A stretch of 42,514 nt of DNA. It comes from Opitutia bacterium UBA4506. Its GTDB lineage: Bacteria > Verrucomicrobiota > Verrucomicrobiia > Opitutales > Puniceicoccaceae. The stretch spans positions 1-42,514 of the forward strand of contig DGMY01000079.1 in the NCBI GenBank assembly GCA_002388665.1, written 5' to 3'. Numbering within the stretch: position 1 is the first letter of the stretch; each line of letters opens with the position of its first letter. A program made the translations under genes and the position numbers. Under the pieces are notes generated by a model. It saw only the letters and a program-made list of their open reading frames with translations. It was not told the DNA's origin and made no database searches. This document shows positions 32,468 through 41,604 of this stretch, in pieces.

Positions 32468-34780
32468 ATGAACCTACTCAAACGATACGCACACTGGCTG
32501 CACCTACAATGGCCCGCCGGTAAGGTTGAGAAACTCCCGATCTCCGAGGAGGAGGGAGCGACCAATATTGACGGGATTCGACTATCGGGCGATCTGACCG
32601 GGGTGCCGCTCCTAAAATTCAGCGCAGATACCGGGGCACGGGCGGTTCAGGCATTCCTCGGAGAGTCCCGCTTCAAACCGTCGAAAGATCCCGACGACGC
32701 CGTTCTCGATCTCGCTATCATCGGTGGAGGTGTTTCGGGTATCGCCGCCGGAATCGAAGCTCACCGCCACGGATTGAATTTTACGATTTTCGAGGCGCGC
32801 GAACCATTTTCCACCATCCGCAATTTCCCAAAAGGAAAACCCATCTTCACCTACCCGACTAAGATGAAGCCGACCGGGGGAATGCACTTCGACGCCGATG
32901 TCAAAGAAGACCTTCTCGACGAACTGGAAGCCCAACAGAATGAGGCCGGAATCGAGACGGTCTCGGCCCGGATCGAATCCGTCCAGAAGGATGGGGACCA
33001 ATTGAAGTTGATCCAAGCCGACGGGGACCCCATCGCCGCCCGTGCGATTCTCATCGCAATCGGCCGCAGCGGCAATCATCGCAAGATGGGGATCCCAGGA
33101 GAGGAGTCCGACAAGGTTTTCAACCGGCTCCACGATCCATCAGAATACAGCGACCGGAAAGTACTCGTGGTCGGAGGCGGTGATAGCGCTGCCGAAGCCG
33201 CGGTCTCCCTCGCAGAGTCAGGAGCTCATGTCACTCTGAGCTACCGCGGAGAATCTCTGACTCGCCCCAAACCCGAGAACGCCGAGCGCCTCTACCAATC
33301 TGCCAAGAACAACGACCCGTCTTCCGACTCCAAGGGTTCCATTGAATTGAAGCTCGGGACCGTACCCGAACGGATCGACAAGGAGAGGGTCATCCTACGA
33401 AATCGACAGTCGGACCAAACCGAGGAGATCGAGAATGATGTGGTTTTCTCAATGATCGGACGAGAGCCACCGCTTGATTTCTTCCGCCGGTCCAAGATTA
33501 AGGTGCTCGGCGACCGCACCCTTCGTTTCTGGCTCGGCATGACCGCCTTCATCCTCTTTTGCTTTTGGCTCTACCACTGGAAGGGCGGTAAACCTATTCC
33601 GTTCCTTGGGAGCCTACCTTCCTGGCTCTCCCCAAATCCTCAAGCCATATCACAGTGGTTCCAATCTCTCAGCGGGACGATTGGCGCATGGTTTCAGAAC
33701 CCAGCCAACCTTTTCGGGACACTGGCGCGTTCCGCTTCCACCCCAACCTTTTACTATACGATGGTCTACTCTGTCGTTGTCGTTGTATTCGGAATACGGC
33801 GTATCCGGTACCGTAAGACTCCCTATATCAAGGTCCAGACACTGACTCTCATGGCCGTCCAGGTCATCCCACTTTTTATTCTCCCGGAGATAATTCTTCC
33901 CTGGCTCGGCCACAATGGTGCCTATGATTCCGGCGTCGGGAAATGGTTTGCCGATACGTTCTTCCCTCAGGTCAGCTATGATCCCAATGTGCGCGAATAT
34001 TGGCGCGCCTACGGCTTCATCCTCGCGTGGCCTCTTATGGTTTGGAACTGGTTTACCGCGCAACCATTGTGGGGATGGATTATCGTCGGTAGTATCCAAA
34101 CTTTCGTCATTATCCCGCTCATTATCCGACGCTGGGGGAAAGGCGCTTATTGCGGTTGGATCTGCTCCTGCGGTGCCTTGGCCGAGACTCTCGGTGACCG
34201 GCATCGACACAAGATGCCTCACGGCCCGAAGTGGAACCGACTCAATCTTCTCGGGCAAATCATTCTCGCCGCCGCGATCCTCCTCATGCTGGTTCGCATT
34301 GCCGGATGGATCATGGGTCCCGACTCCATCGCTTCCCGAATTTTTTCGGAAGGTTCTTCCAAGATCCCGATCCTAAACTACGCTTGGTTTGTTGATCTTT
34401 TCCTCGCCGGTGTCTTGGGCTATGGCCTCTACTTCTGGTTTAGCGGTCGGATGTGGTGCCGGTTCGCCTGTCCGCTCGCGGCCCTCATGCACATTTATGC
34501 CCGCTTCTCAAAATTCCGTATATTCGCCGAGAAAAAGAAGTGTATTTCCTGCAATGTATGCACGTCGGTCTGCCATCAGGGGATCGATATCATGAATTTT
34601 GCGAACAAGGGCCTTCCCATGGAAGATCCTGAATGCGTTCGCTGTTCTGCTTGCGTTCAATCATGCCCGACCGGAGTTCTCGCCTTCGGCCGGTATGACG
34701 AGGAGATGAAGCCCGTATACGATTTTCTGAATGCGAGCCCCGTTCGCCAACAGGAGGAAAATACCACCCTTCATCGTTGA
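32468..34780 (+). CDS. Membrane FAD/NAD(P) oxidoreductase fused to NapH-like polyferredoxin
   Basis: A 770-residue fusion. Residues about 75-350 are a two-dinucleotide-fold flavoprotein: DLAIIGGGVSGIAAGIEAHR (FAD) and KVLVVGGGDSAAEAAVSLAESGAHV (NAD(P)). A membrane part begins near 355 and has several spans to about 680, including the FixG/NapH motifs YCGWICSCGALAETLGDR and WCRFACPLAAL. Two 4Fe-4S sites close the chain: C692, C695, C698, C702 and C723, C726, C729, C733. The protein could move electrons between NAD(P)H and a membrane or periplasmic partner, or reduce arsenicals or feed ArsS; direction and partner are unknown. It lies 54 bases after arsM. Confidence 0.88.
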   Translation: MNLLKRYAHWLHLQWPAGKVEKLPISEEEGATNIDGIRLSGDLTGVPLLKFSADTGARAVQAFLGESRFKPSKDPDDAVLDLAIIGGGVSGIAAGIEAHRHGLNFTIFEAREPFSTIRNFPKGKPIFTYPTKMKPTGGMHFDADVKEDLLDELEAQQNEAGIETVSARIESVQKDGDQLKLIQADGDPIAARAILIAIGRSGNHRKMGIPGEESDKVFNRLHDPSEYSDRKVLVVGGGDSAAEAAVSLAESGAHVTLSYRGESLTRPKPENAERLYQSAKNNDPSSDSKGSIELKLGTVPERIDKERVILRNRQSDQTEEIENDVVFSMIGREPPLDFFRRSKIKVLGDRTLRFWLGMTAFILFCFWLYHWKGGKPIPFLGSLPSWLSPNPQAISQWFQSLSGTIGAWFQNPANLFGTLARSASTPTFYYTMVYSVVVVVFGIRRIRYRKTPYIKVQTLTLMAVQVIPLFILPEIILPWLGHNGAYDSGVGKWFADTFFPQVSYDPNVREYWRAYGFILAWPLMVWNWFTAQPLWGWIIVGSIQTFVIIPLIIRRWGKGAYCGWICSCGALAETLGDRHRHKMPHGPKWNRLNLLGQIILAAAILLMLVRIAGWIMGPDSIASRIFSEGSSKIPILNYAWFVDLFLAGVLGYGLYFWFSGRMWCRFACPLAALMHIYARFSKFRIFAEKKKCISCNVCTSVCHQGIDIMNFANKGLPMEDPECVRCSACVQSCPTGVLAFGRYDEEMKPVYDFLNASPVRQQEENTTLHR

Positions 34781-34839
34781 CCTGTGCGCGATGCGGAAAA
34801 GACTCGAACTCCATTCACTTTCTGCTACCCCGCACTATT

Positions 34840-35610
34840 ATGATCGCATTTATCACTGGCTCCGGTTTTTACGAGATGGAGGGCTTCTCCCAAGCTGACC
34901 ATTCCACACGATTTGGAACAGCACATTTTCTCGCCGGTGACATCAACGGGAATCCCGTAGTTATTCTTCCACGACACGGTGCCGCACACCGGAACCTCCC
35001 TCATCAGATTTCCCATCGGGCGAATCTTCTCGCACTTAAGGAGATGGGCACAAAAGCCATCGTGTCCTGTACCGTTTGTGGCGTCATCAATCCCGAATGG
35101 CATCTCGGATCCCCTATGGTAGCCGACGATCTGTGGTTCCCCGAGAATCGCTTGGGCGACGGTTCGGCCTGTTCCATCTTTCACGAACCGGGACAGCCCG
35201 GCCGTGGACACTTACTCGCCAACTCGTTCTTTCATTCAAAACTTTCGCAGAAGATTCGAAGCCACTTCGAGTGCCAGGGGGGAGAATGCCACTCCGGTTG
35301 CTATGCACATGGGAACGGTCCCCGGTTCAACTCAAAGGCGGAAATTCGTGCAATGAGAACTGCGGGCGCCGACTTCCTCTCTCAAACTTGCGGTCCCGAG
35401 GCTGTGATGGCGAATGAGCTCGAGATTCCATTCGCTCTGGCGGGTTTCGGAGTCGACTATGCGAATGGCGTTCAAAGTGAGCCCACACCGATCAATATTC
35501 TTCAGGTGAATATGGGGCGGGCGAAGACTGCGTTCGTCAGCCTCATCTACTCCTTGGCGTCTTCTCAGGACCAATTCAATTTCGAGAACTTCGTGTACCG
35601 CTTCGAGTAA
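34840..35610 (+). CDS. MTAP/PNP-family nucleoside phosphorylase, divergent pocket
   Basis: A 256-residue member of the trimeric purine nucleoside / methylthioadenosine phosphorylase family. PRHGAAHRNLPHQISHRANLLALKEMG is the phosphate/ribose segment, and GPRFNSKAEIRAMR is the second core motif. The nucleoside pocket departs from MTA phosphorylases: TCGPEAVMANE replaces the MTTVPE type, and VDYAN replaces TDYD. Seven cysteines occur, three within ECQGGECHSGC. The start is ATG 34840; a TTG at 34777 gives a 21-residue extension with CARC. In the arsenosugar setting it may remove adenine from the ArsS product. Its place between the oxidoreductase and the transferase gene supports this. Confidence 0.85.
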   Translation: MIAFITGSGFYEMEGFSQADHSTRFGTAHFLAGDINGNPVVILPRHGAAHRNLPHQISHRANLLALKEMGTKAIVSCTVCGVINPEWHLGSPMVADDLWFPENRLGDGSACSIFHEPGQPGRGHLLANSFFHSKLSQKIRSHFECQGGECHSGCYAHGNGPRFNSKAEIRAMRTAGADFLSQTCGPEAVMANELEIPFALAGFGVDYANGVQSEPTPINILQVNMGRAKTAFVSLIYSLASSQDQFNFENFVYRFE

Positions 35611-35612
35611 CC

Positions 35613-36239
35613 GTGGCCACTTCAGTCGAGCCGGCTCCTTCTATTTTGCTTTTTCTCAAAGCACCCGTTCCCGGCACGGTTAAGACGAGAATCGCCCGAA
35701 CCCTCGGCGATAAAAAGGCTACCGCTATCTATCGGGCCTTGGTGGAACGACAACTCGCGAACGTTCCGCAATCATGGCATGTTGAGATCCACTTTTCCCC
35801 GGCTGGTTCCGGCGATGAGATGAGGGGTTGGCTGGGCAATCAATTCCACTACGAGCCTCAATCATCTGGCGATCTCGGTGAGCGTCTTCTCTGCGGCATT
35901 CACTCGGCATTCGACCGCGGGGCCACGGCCACTTTCGCCATTGGTGGTGATTGCCCCAATCTACAGGTTTCCCATTTCTTACAGGCGAGAGAGCGACTAA
36001 CCGAAGGAAATGATGTGGTTTTTGGTCCCGCTGTTGACGGCGGCTACTATTTGATCGCAGCGAAACAGCCATTTCCCGTTCTGTTTCGATCCATTGCCTG
36101 GAGTACTTCAACTGTGTTGGAGAAATCTCTTCAAGCTGCTCATTCAGCGAACCTGTCCACGGCCCTCCTGTCGGTGGAGAACGATATCGACGAGGCTGCT
36201 GATTGGGAAAGGATTCAAGACCAATTCCCCCGGGTGTAG
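35613..36239 (+). CDS. CofC-like transferase, arsenosugar-associated (TIGR04282 type)
   Basis: A 208-residue GT-A-like protein of the type annotated as an arsenosugar biosynthesis glycosyltransferase and originally named for its resemblance to the CofC nucleotidyltransferase. The N-terminal FLKAPVPGTVKTRIARTLG is the nucleotide-binding loop; AIGGDCPNL and FGPAVDGGYYLIA are the metal and sugar motifs. It starts with GTG at 35613, two bases after the phosphorylase stop, so the two are tightly coupled. It is the last gene of the operon. The partner family TIGR04283, often found with it, is not in the window. Confidence 0.85.
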   Translation: MATSVEPAPSILLFLKAPVPGTVKTRIARTLGDKKATAIYRALVERQLANVPQSWHVEIHFSPAGSGDEMRGWLGNQFHYEPQSSGDLGERLLCGIHSAFDRGATATFAIGGDCPNLQVSHFLQARERLTEGNDVVFGPAVDGGYYLIAAKQPFPVLFRSIAWSTSTVLEKSLQAAHSANLSTALLSVENDIDEAADWERIQDQFPRV

Positions 36240-36472
36240 TCAGACCTGCAGCGAGTTATCCCTACTCCCTCTCCTCGTGCTCCTCCGGCGGTTCAAAGGA
36301 TTCTCGCCTATCGGAGCCGCTGTGACGGGCTTGTGTTCTCCTGCCGCTCCGCTATCCCCTCGCACGATTCTTCACGCTTTCGGTAACAACATTGTCACTA
36401 TTGCTCGTTTGACCCTGCGCCCACGAAAACAGCTATTGTTGGAAATCTTCGAACTTCCACACGTTAGTTTCC

Positions 36473-37273
36473 ATGTTGCGCTTCTTTCCTTCCGGGCATT
36501 CGTCCACCCGTACAGTCAATTCCTGTAACCGGGGTTTCTCTCTAGTAGAGCTGCTCACCGTGGTAGCCATTCTCGGAGTCCTCGCCGCTATCATCATTCC
36601 TTCGATTAGCGCGATCCGAGTGAATTCTCTCCGTACAGCCAGCGCAAGCAACCTGCGCGAATGGGCGGGTGCGCTTCTTCTCTTTTCCAGCGAACAGGGC
36701 CAAAAAATCCCTTATGAGGGGACTTATGATCAGCCGTCATGGTCACAGGTTCGCGCTCCGAGCGAGACCAATGCCTGGTTCAATGTCCTTCCCGAGTATG
36801 TCGAGTCTCCCCCACTTTCGTCCCTTCGATCCTCGAGCGACTACGACCGCATGATCGACGGGAAGTCCATTCATAGTGCGCCCGGAATCGAGATTGAAGA
36901 GCGGGACAATCGTCGGCGCCCCATGTTTTCCTATATGATGAACTCCCAGATCTATAGCAATGAGGGCAATGCGGTCAGTAATTCAGGGAGCGATTTGATA
37001 CGGCTATCTCTTATCGCGAACCCTTCCCGCACGATTTTTATTACCGAGACCCGTACGTCGCTGGATGATGGGGCACCCAACGAGGATAATGATCGAATCG
37101 CCCGCGCAAAGGGCCGGAACAACAGCATCAGCTATCGATACAACAACCAAACCAATGTCGCATTCCTCGACGGTCATGTAGCTACGGTCGACAGCAAGAC
37201 TCTCTACAACTCCGGAAGAGATCCGTCCGTAAACGGTGGGCAACTCGACGCATACGTCTGGTTCCCTTGGTAA
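36473..37273 (+). CDS. Type II pseudopilin (DUF1559-like)
   Basis: A 266-residue prepilin-like protein. A 21-residue leader ending NRG precedes FSLVELLTVVAILGVLAAIIIP, so cleavage is after G21 with glutamate at mature position 5. The large globular domain ends with NVAFLDGHVATVDSKTLY, the H-x9-DG-like tail (DUF1559 or its relatives) that is abundant in Planctomycetes and Verrucomicrobiota. It would be processed by a prepilin peptidase and placed on the periplasmic side, probably with a type II secretion-like system. The lamin-tail giant gene starts 47 bases downstream, so the two may be co-expressed. The 233 bases upstream hold no gene. Confidence 0.85.
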   Translation: MLRFFPSGHSSTRTVNSCNRGFSLVELLTVVAILGVLAAIIIPSISAIRVNSLRTASASNLREWAGALLLFSSEQGQKIPYEGTYDQPSWSQVRAPSETNAWFNVLPEYVESPPLSSLRSSSDYDRMIDGKSIHSAPGIEIEERDNRRRPMFSYMMNSQIYSNEGNAVSNSGSDLIRLSLIANPSRTIFITETRTSLDDGAPNEDNDRIARAKGRNNSISYRYNNQTNVAFLDGHVATVDSKTLYNSGRDPSVNGGQLDAYVWFPW

Positions 37274-37320
37274 TTCCTTTCCTCCTCTTCAACTTTGAAT
37301 TGATTCAAGTCCTTCTACGA

Positions 37321-40300
37321 ATGAACGCAAAAGCTCTCTTCGCTCTGTCACTGATTCCTATTTCCAGCTCCTTCGCGGCTTCGGTGATTCTCAATGAATA
37401 CAATGGCGTCAGCGATACCGATCAATTGGATGGCGGCAGCGGTAGTGATTCCTTTTTCGGTAACGCAGTTGGCAATGGAGGCGATTGGTTCGAACTGGTT
37501 GTGCTCGGCGATGGTACTTCAGGTTCCTCAGTGGATATGCGCGGCTGGAGAATTGAGCTGTTCGACGGTGACGATGGCGCTAGCACAATCACACTATCGC
37601 AGGATTCCTACTGGGAAAATGTACCCGCTGGGACGATTCTCACTTTTATCGAAAACGACTCTGCAGGGGGAGGCCTGGACTCCGGCTCCGCCCGCGAAGA
37701 TCGACTGAATTCTGAGGGATGGGTTTGGACGAATGTCTACATCGGGGACAATGCGTTGATCGATCTAGCAAATAGCGACGCCGATATTCATCTATCAAAT
37801 AGCGACACGGATATCACGATTAAGGACGCCACTGCATCTATCGTTTTCGGACCTGCAGGAGAGGCGATTGCCGACAACGGCGACGGAGAGGGTGTGAACT
37901 CCGAGGAAGCTTTGGCACTCCAAACCAGCCCCACGACCTCAATCCTGCCGGGAAGCCTTTTCTACAATGACGTAAAGTCTTCCACTTTCGGGTCGCCCAA
38001 TCATTTGGAATCAGGATCCGCAAATCAAAGCTTTCTCGCCTTTCGTACGCCCGGTCCCGCTCCTTCCTTCACGACCCCAATTCCGAATTCGGAACTCTTG
38101 TCCGGCCAGACATTCACTACATCTACTTCAGCAACCGATGCCAATGGGGGAACATTGACCATTTCTATCGCCAATGGTCCTGCTTGGCTAAATATTCAGG
38201 ACAACGGTGATGGCACCGCTGACCTTTCCGGAACTCCTACCCTTGCTGATGCCGGCCTCTACGACATTGAGTTGAGTGTCACCGACGACCCGTTGGATGG
38301 TACAGCTTCCCTTGAGTTTGAAATCAGGGTCTTCCCCACTCCTTCTCCTGTCGTCCTTAATGAATACAATGCAGAGGGAGGCTGGTTCGAACTCGTAGTA
38401 GTCGGGGATGGCACCCCGGGCTCCACTGTCGACCTGCGCGAATGGGTCATCCACACTTCTGATGACAACGGCCAGGGGGCCATCTATCTGTCCGACAACA
38501 GTGCGTGGTCCGCTATCCAAGCAGGAACGATCCTCCTTTTTAGCGAGGACAATGCCGCCTTGGGAGGTTTCGATACTGACTTCAATTATGCCGACAATCT
38601 GTCCAATTCCGGTTGGGCAACTATTACAATCTGGACCGGTGACTCCACCTACCTCAACGCCGAACTATCGAATGAGACCCTGTTTGTATCGAATGATGAC
38701 ACAACCATCTCAATCGAAGACGAGAACGGGAATATCATATTTGGACCAGCAGGCGAAGGGATTGCATCGGAAAATGGTATCGGCAGTGAAGAGCGCTTTC
38801 AGCTAACCGTCACACCTTCTCCAACAACTTCTCCCATTGGAGGAGATTACGACGAATCAACTTCCTCAACTCCAGGCGCACCCAATTCCGTCCCCGGAGG
38901 ATCACTGCAGGTTTTCGAGTCGTATGCTACCGGCAGTGAAACCAACTCCGCACCTTTCTTTACCAACAATCCCAGCACTCTCAACGACTACGCTGTCGAT
39001 ATTCCCAACTTCTACCTCTGGGTCATCTACTCTGAGGATCCAAATCCTTCCGACAATCTTACTTTCAGCCTGCTCCAAGCTCCTTCTTGGCTGCAGATCG
39101 AAGATTTCGGAGATGGATCCGCTGACCTATACGGAACCCCTGAGGCTAATGATGCCGGACCCGCCGAGGTTGAGATTCAGGTTTCCGATGGATCACTGAC
39201 GGCAACTCAACGCTTCGTGGTTTTCGCATTCAATGAAACGAGTCCAGTAATCGTCAACGAATTCAATGCCGTTGACGGTGATCTCCTATTGGACGGCGGC
39301 GATTCGCATGACTCATTCTGGGGTCCTATCGAGGGTAATGGCGGCGACTGGCTCGAACTGGTCGTAGTGGGCGACGGGACCGCAGGTTCCACCGTCGATC
39401 TGCGGGGATGGACCATCGAGATCGGCGAGGGATCAGAGTCCCCCGAAAATATCGTTCTCTCTCAGGACCCTTACTGGCAAACAGTACAAGCCGGTACCAT
39501 CCTCACTTTTACGGATCAGGGATCACATCAGGGTGGACTCGATTCGGCCATTCACCGTGTTTCCCGATTCGACGACGGAGGGTGGGCATGGACAAATATC
39601 CTCGTCACTGATTCGATGTATGTCGATCAGGAGGCAAGCGACTTCGGCGGCGGATTCAGTGTTGGAAACTCCGATACACGCATCACTCTCTTAGACGAAT
39701 CCGGTGCCGTTCGGTTCGGTCCTGCGGGAGAGGAATTCTTCGCTTCTGGTGGTCTCGGCGATGATGAGATCTATAAGCTCGAACAGGATCCCTCGCCATC
39801 ATTCTCATCACCTCTTCTAGCCGCTTATACAGATGGCTCCAGCAGTACATTCGGTGCTCCCAATCAGTGGAATAGCGGCGCTGATACACAAAGCTTTTCC
39901 GACTTCGAAACCGTTGAAACTCCCAATGCTCAACCATTCTTCAACTTTACGGCGCCACAATTCGCCCGACGTGGCGATGCATTTTCCTCTTCGATCACAG
40001 CGGAGGACTCCGACGGTCCGGCCGGCTTAACCATTTCTCTCGAGAGCGGTCCTGCCTGGATGAATATCGTCGATCATGGCGACGGTTCCGCGACTCTCTC
40101 TGGAACTCCACCATCGATCGCACCCCTCGGGCTGCAATCAGTTTCCGTCACTGTGTCCGATGGAACAGCTACCACAGCCAGCGCTTTCTCTCTTTTCGTA
40201 ATGAATGGGCCAGCACCTGTGCTGCTCAATGAATATAACGCGGTGGATGACGACTCATTCCTCAACGGAGGTTCAGCCATCGAAGACGACGAGGGTGGAA

Positions 40301-41430
40301 CCGCCTCCGATCCTACTTTCGGCCGAATCCTAGGAAACGGTGGCGATTGGTTCGAGCTCGTAGTCGTGGGAAGCGGTACCGCTGGAACCGTCGATCTCCG
40401 CGGTTGGAGTATTACGGTCGCAGACAACGCCTCATTCCCTTTCGAGGCCGAAGAAACGATAACTCTCTCTCAAGACGAATACTGGGCGGAAGTGCCCACA
40501 GGGACCATCCTAACCTTCACCGAAAAACGTACCGTCGAGGGGGGACTCGACACGGCCCTCAATAGTGTCGACTTCCTAGATTCCGCTGGTTGGACATGGT
40601 CCAATATCTGGATAGGAGATCCAGACCTTATCATGTACTCCGATGAATCCACCAACGGATATTCCATTGACGAAAACACCGGGGAGGTGAGCGGCATCTC
40701 CGTGTCAAAGAATGACACGTGGTTCATGATCTACAATGATGTCGACGAGCCCGTATTCGGTCCGGTCGGCGAAGGGATCGCACCACTTACCGGTGTGGGG
40801 GGAACGGAGATCTTTGAACTCGAAGGGAACCCCGTTCCCAGCGTCTCCCCGCTTCTAGCCGCTGCCGATACTCCGATAGTTGTCGAGGGGTATGATGATG
40901 GGTCCGCCAGCACGTTCGGTAGGCCGAATTCGTGGAACAATGATACTGATGTTCAGGACTTCACTGCTTTCATCCCTTCAATGGAAACGAGCGCCTTCCA
41001 CAGTTATCTCAGTGATTTCGGGCTCTCAGGCGACGATCTACTCTCCGACAGTGATTCGGATGAGGACGGCTCTACTCAGCTTCACGAATTTGCCTTCGGT
41101 TCCAATCCAACGTCAGGCACCTCTCTCCCCTCCCAAATTGATGCCAAGGCGAAGGATGGTCAGTTCGATTACTTAACCCTCACTTTTCTTCGACGCACGG
41201 GTGGAACCACCAATGGCGCAACCTATACTGCCGATGAGATCATCTACACCGTTTCGGGATCACTCGATTTGGTCATCTGGAATCAGACCGTGGAACAAAC
41301 GACAAATCCTATAGATCTTCCAACCCCACCGGCCGACTACGAATGGGTAACTTTCCGACTCGCCCAACCCATCACAGGCGAAGGCAGTACCGAGAAAGGT
41401 TTCCTCAGAGTCGACATCGAGGAAGAGTAA
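37321..41430 (+). CDS. Giant secreted protein with four lamin-tail-like and three Ig-like repeats
   Basis: A 1369-residue exported protein; ATG 37321 gives a clean signal peptide (KALFALSLIPISSSFAA). Four long units follow, each opening with (V/I)(L/V)NE(Y/F)N and GNGGDW(F/L)ELVV and closing with FGPAGE and STFGxPNxWNSG-like segments: about 37380-38055, 38345-38940, 39244-39910 and 40215-40970. Their WFELVV-type core fits the lamin-tail domain (LTD) family. Three shorter units with PAWLNIQDNGDGTADLSGTP lie between them and look like He_PIG Ig-type domains. The end has an acidic DSDSDEDG calcium-type loop and a strand-rich domain typical of Verrucomicrobiota surface proteins. There is no PEP-CTERM anchor. 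Confidence 0.85.
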   Translation: MNAKALFALSLIPISSSFAASVILNEYNGVSDTDQLDGGSGSDSFFGNAVGNGGDWFELVVLGDGTSGSSVDMRGWRIELFDGDDGASTITLSQDSYWENVPAGTILTFIENDSAGGGLDSGSAREDRLNSEGWVWTNVYIGDNALIDLANSDADIHLSNSDTDITIKDATASIVFGPAGEAIADNGDGEGVNSEEALALQTSPTTSILPGSLFYNDVKSSTFGSPNHLESGSANQSFLAFRTPGPAPSFTTPIPNSELLSGQTFTTSTSATDANGGTLTISIANGPAWLNIQDNGDGTADLSGTPTLADAGLYDIELSVTDDPLDGTASLEFEIRVFPTPSPVVLNEYNAEGGWFELVVVGDGTPGSTVDLREWVIHTSDDNGQGAIYLSDNSAWSAIQAGTILLFSEDNAALGGFDTDFNYADNLSNSGWATITIWTGDSTYLNAELSNETLFVSNDDTTISIEDENGNIIFGPAGEGIASENGIGSEERFQLTVTPSPTTSPIGGDYDESTSSTPGAPNSVPGGSLQVFESYATGSETNSAPFFTNNPSTLNDYAVDIPNFYLWVIYSEDPNPSDNLTFSLLQAPSWLQIEDFGDGSADLYGTPEANDAGPAEVEIQVSDGSLTATQRFVVFAFNETSPVIVNEFNAVDGDLLLDGGDSHDSFWGPIEGNGGDWLELVVVGDGTAGSTVDLRGWTIEIGEGSESPENIVLSQDPYWQTVQAGTILTFTDQGSHQGGLDSAIHRVSRFDDGGWAWTNILVTDSMYVDQEASDFGGGFSVGNSDTRITLLDESGAVRFGPAGEEFFASGGLGDDEIYKLEQDPSPSFSSPLLAAYTDGSSSTFGAPNQWNSGADTQSFSDFETVETPNAQPFFNFTAPQFARRGDAFSSSITAEDSDGPAGLTISLESGPAWMNIVDHGDGSATLSGTPPSIAPLGLQSVSVTVSDGTATTASAFSLFVMNGPAPVLLNEYNAVDDDSFLNGGSAIEDDEGGTASDPTFGRILGNGGDWFELVVVGSGTAGTVDLRGWSITVADNASFPFEAEETITLSQDEYWAEVPTGTILTFTEKRTVEGGLDTALNSVDFLDSAGWTWSNIWIGDPDLIMYSDESTNGYSIDENTGEVSGISVSKNDTWFMIYNDVDEPVFGPVGEGIAPLTGVGGTEIFELEGNPVPSVSPLLAAADTPIVVEGYDDGSASTFGRPNSWNNDTDVQDFTAFIPSMETSAFHSYLSDFGLSGDDLLSDSDSDEDGSTQLHEFAFGSNPTSGTSLPSQIDAKAKDGQFDYLTLTFLRRTGGTTNGATYTADEIIYTVSGSLDLVIWNQTVEQTTNPIDLPTPPADYEWVTFRLAQPITGEGSTEKGFLRVDIEEE

Positions 41431-41476
41431 TTACGAATCGGCATACGGTTTCGACCCTCTCTCTACGCTACGTAAA

Positions 41477-41549
41477 GTTACAGCCTCGTTACATGTGAAT
41501 CGTTTGTAACAATAGCCAAATTGACCCAAGCCTTCTTTCCGCCTGAATA
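41477..41549 (+). promoter_or_regulatory. Putative promoter and GTTACA repeats before the PEP-CTERM gene
   Basis: GTTACA occurs at 41477-41482 and 41488-41493 (11-base period), and its complement TGTAAC at 41505-41510, giving a direct and an inverted copy that suit a regulator site. TTGACC at 41521-41526 is a good -35; 17 bases on, TGAATA (41544-41549) is a poor -10. The ATG of the next gene is at 41605. Confidence 0.3.
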
Positions 41550-41604
41550 GAGACAAGAGCGCTCGATGCGCTTAAGAAAATATCTATTCACAAACCGTAC
41601 TGTA

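Noticed and set aside
36094..36528. Plus-strand frame of 144 codons after the transferase gene
   Set aside because: It overlaps the end of the transferase gene and the pseudopilin start, has no family features, and is best read as a chance frame.
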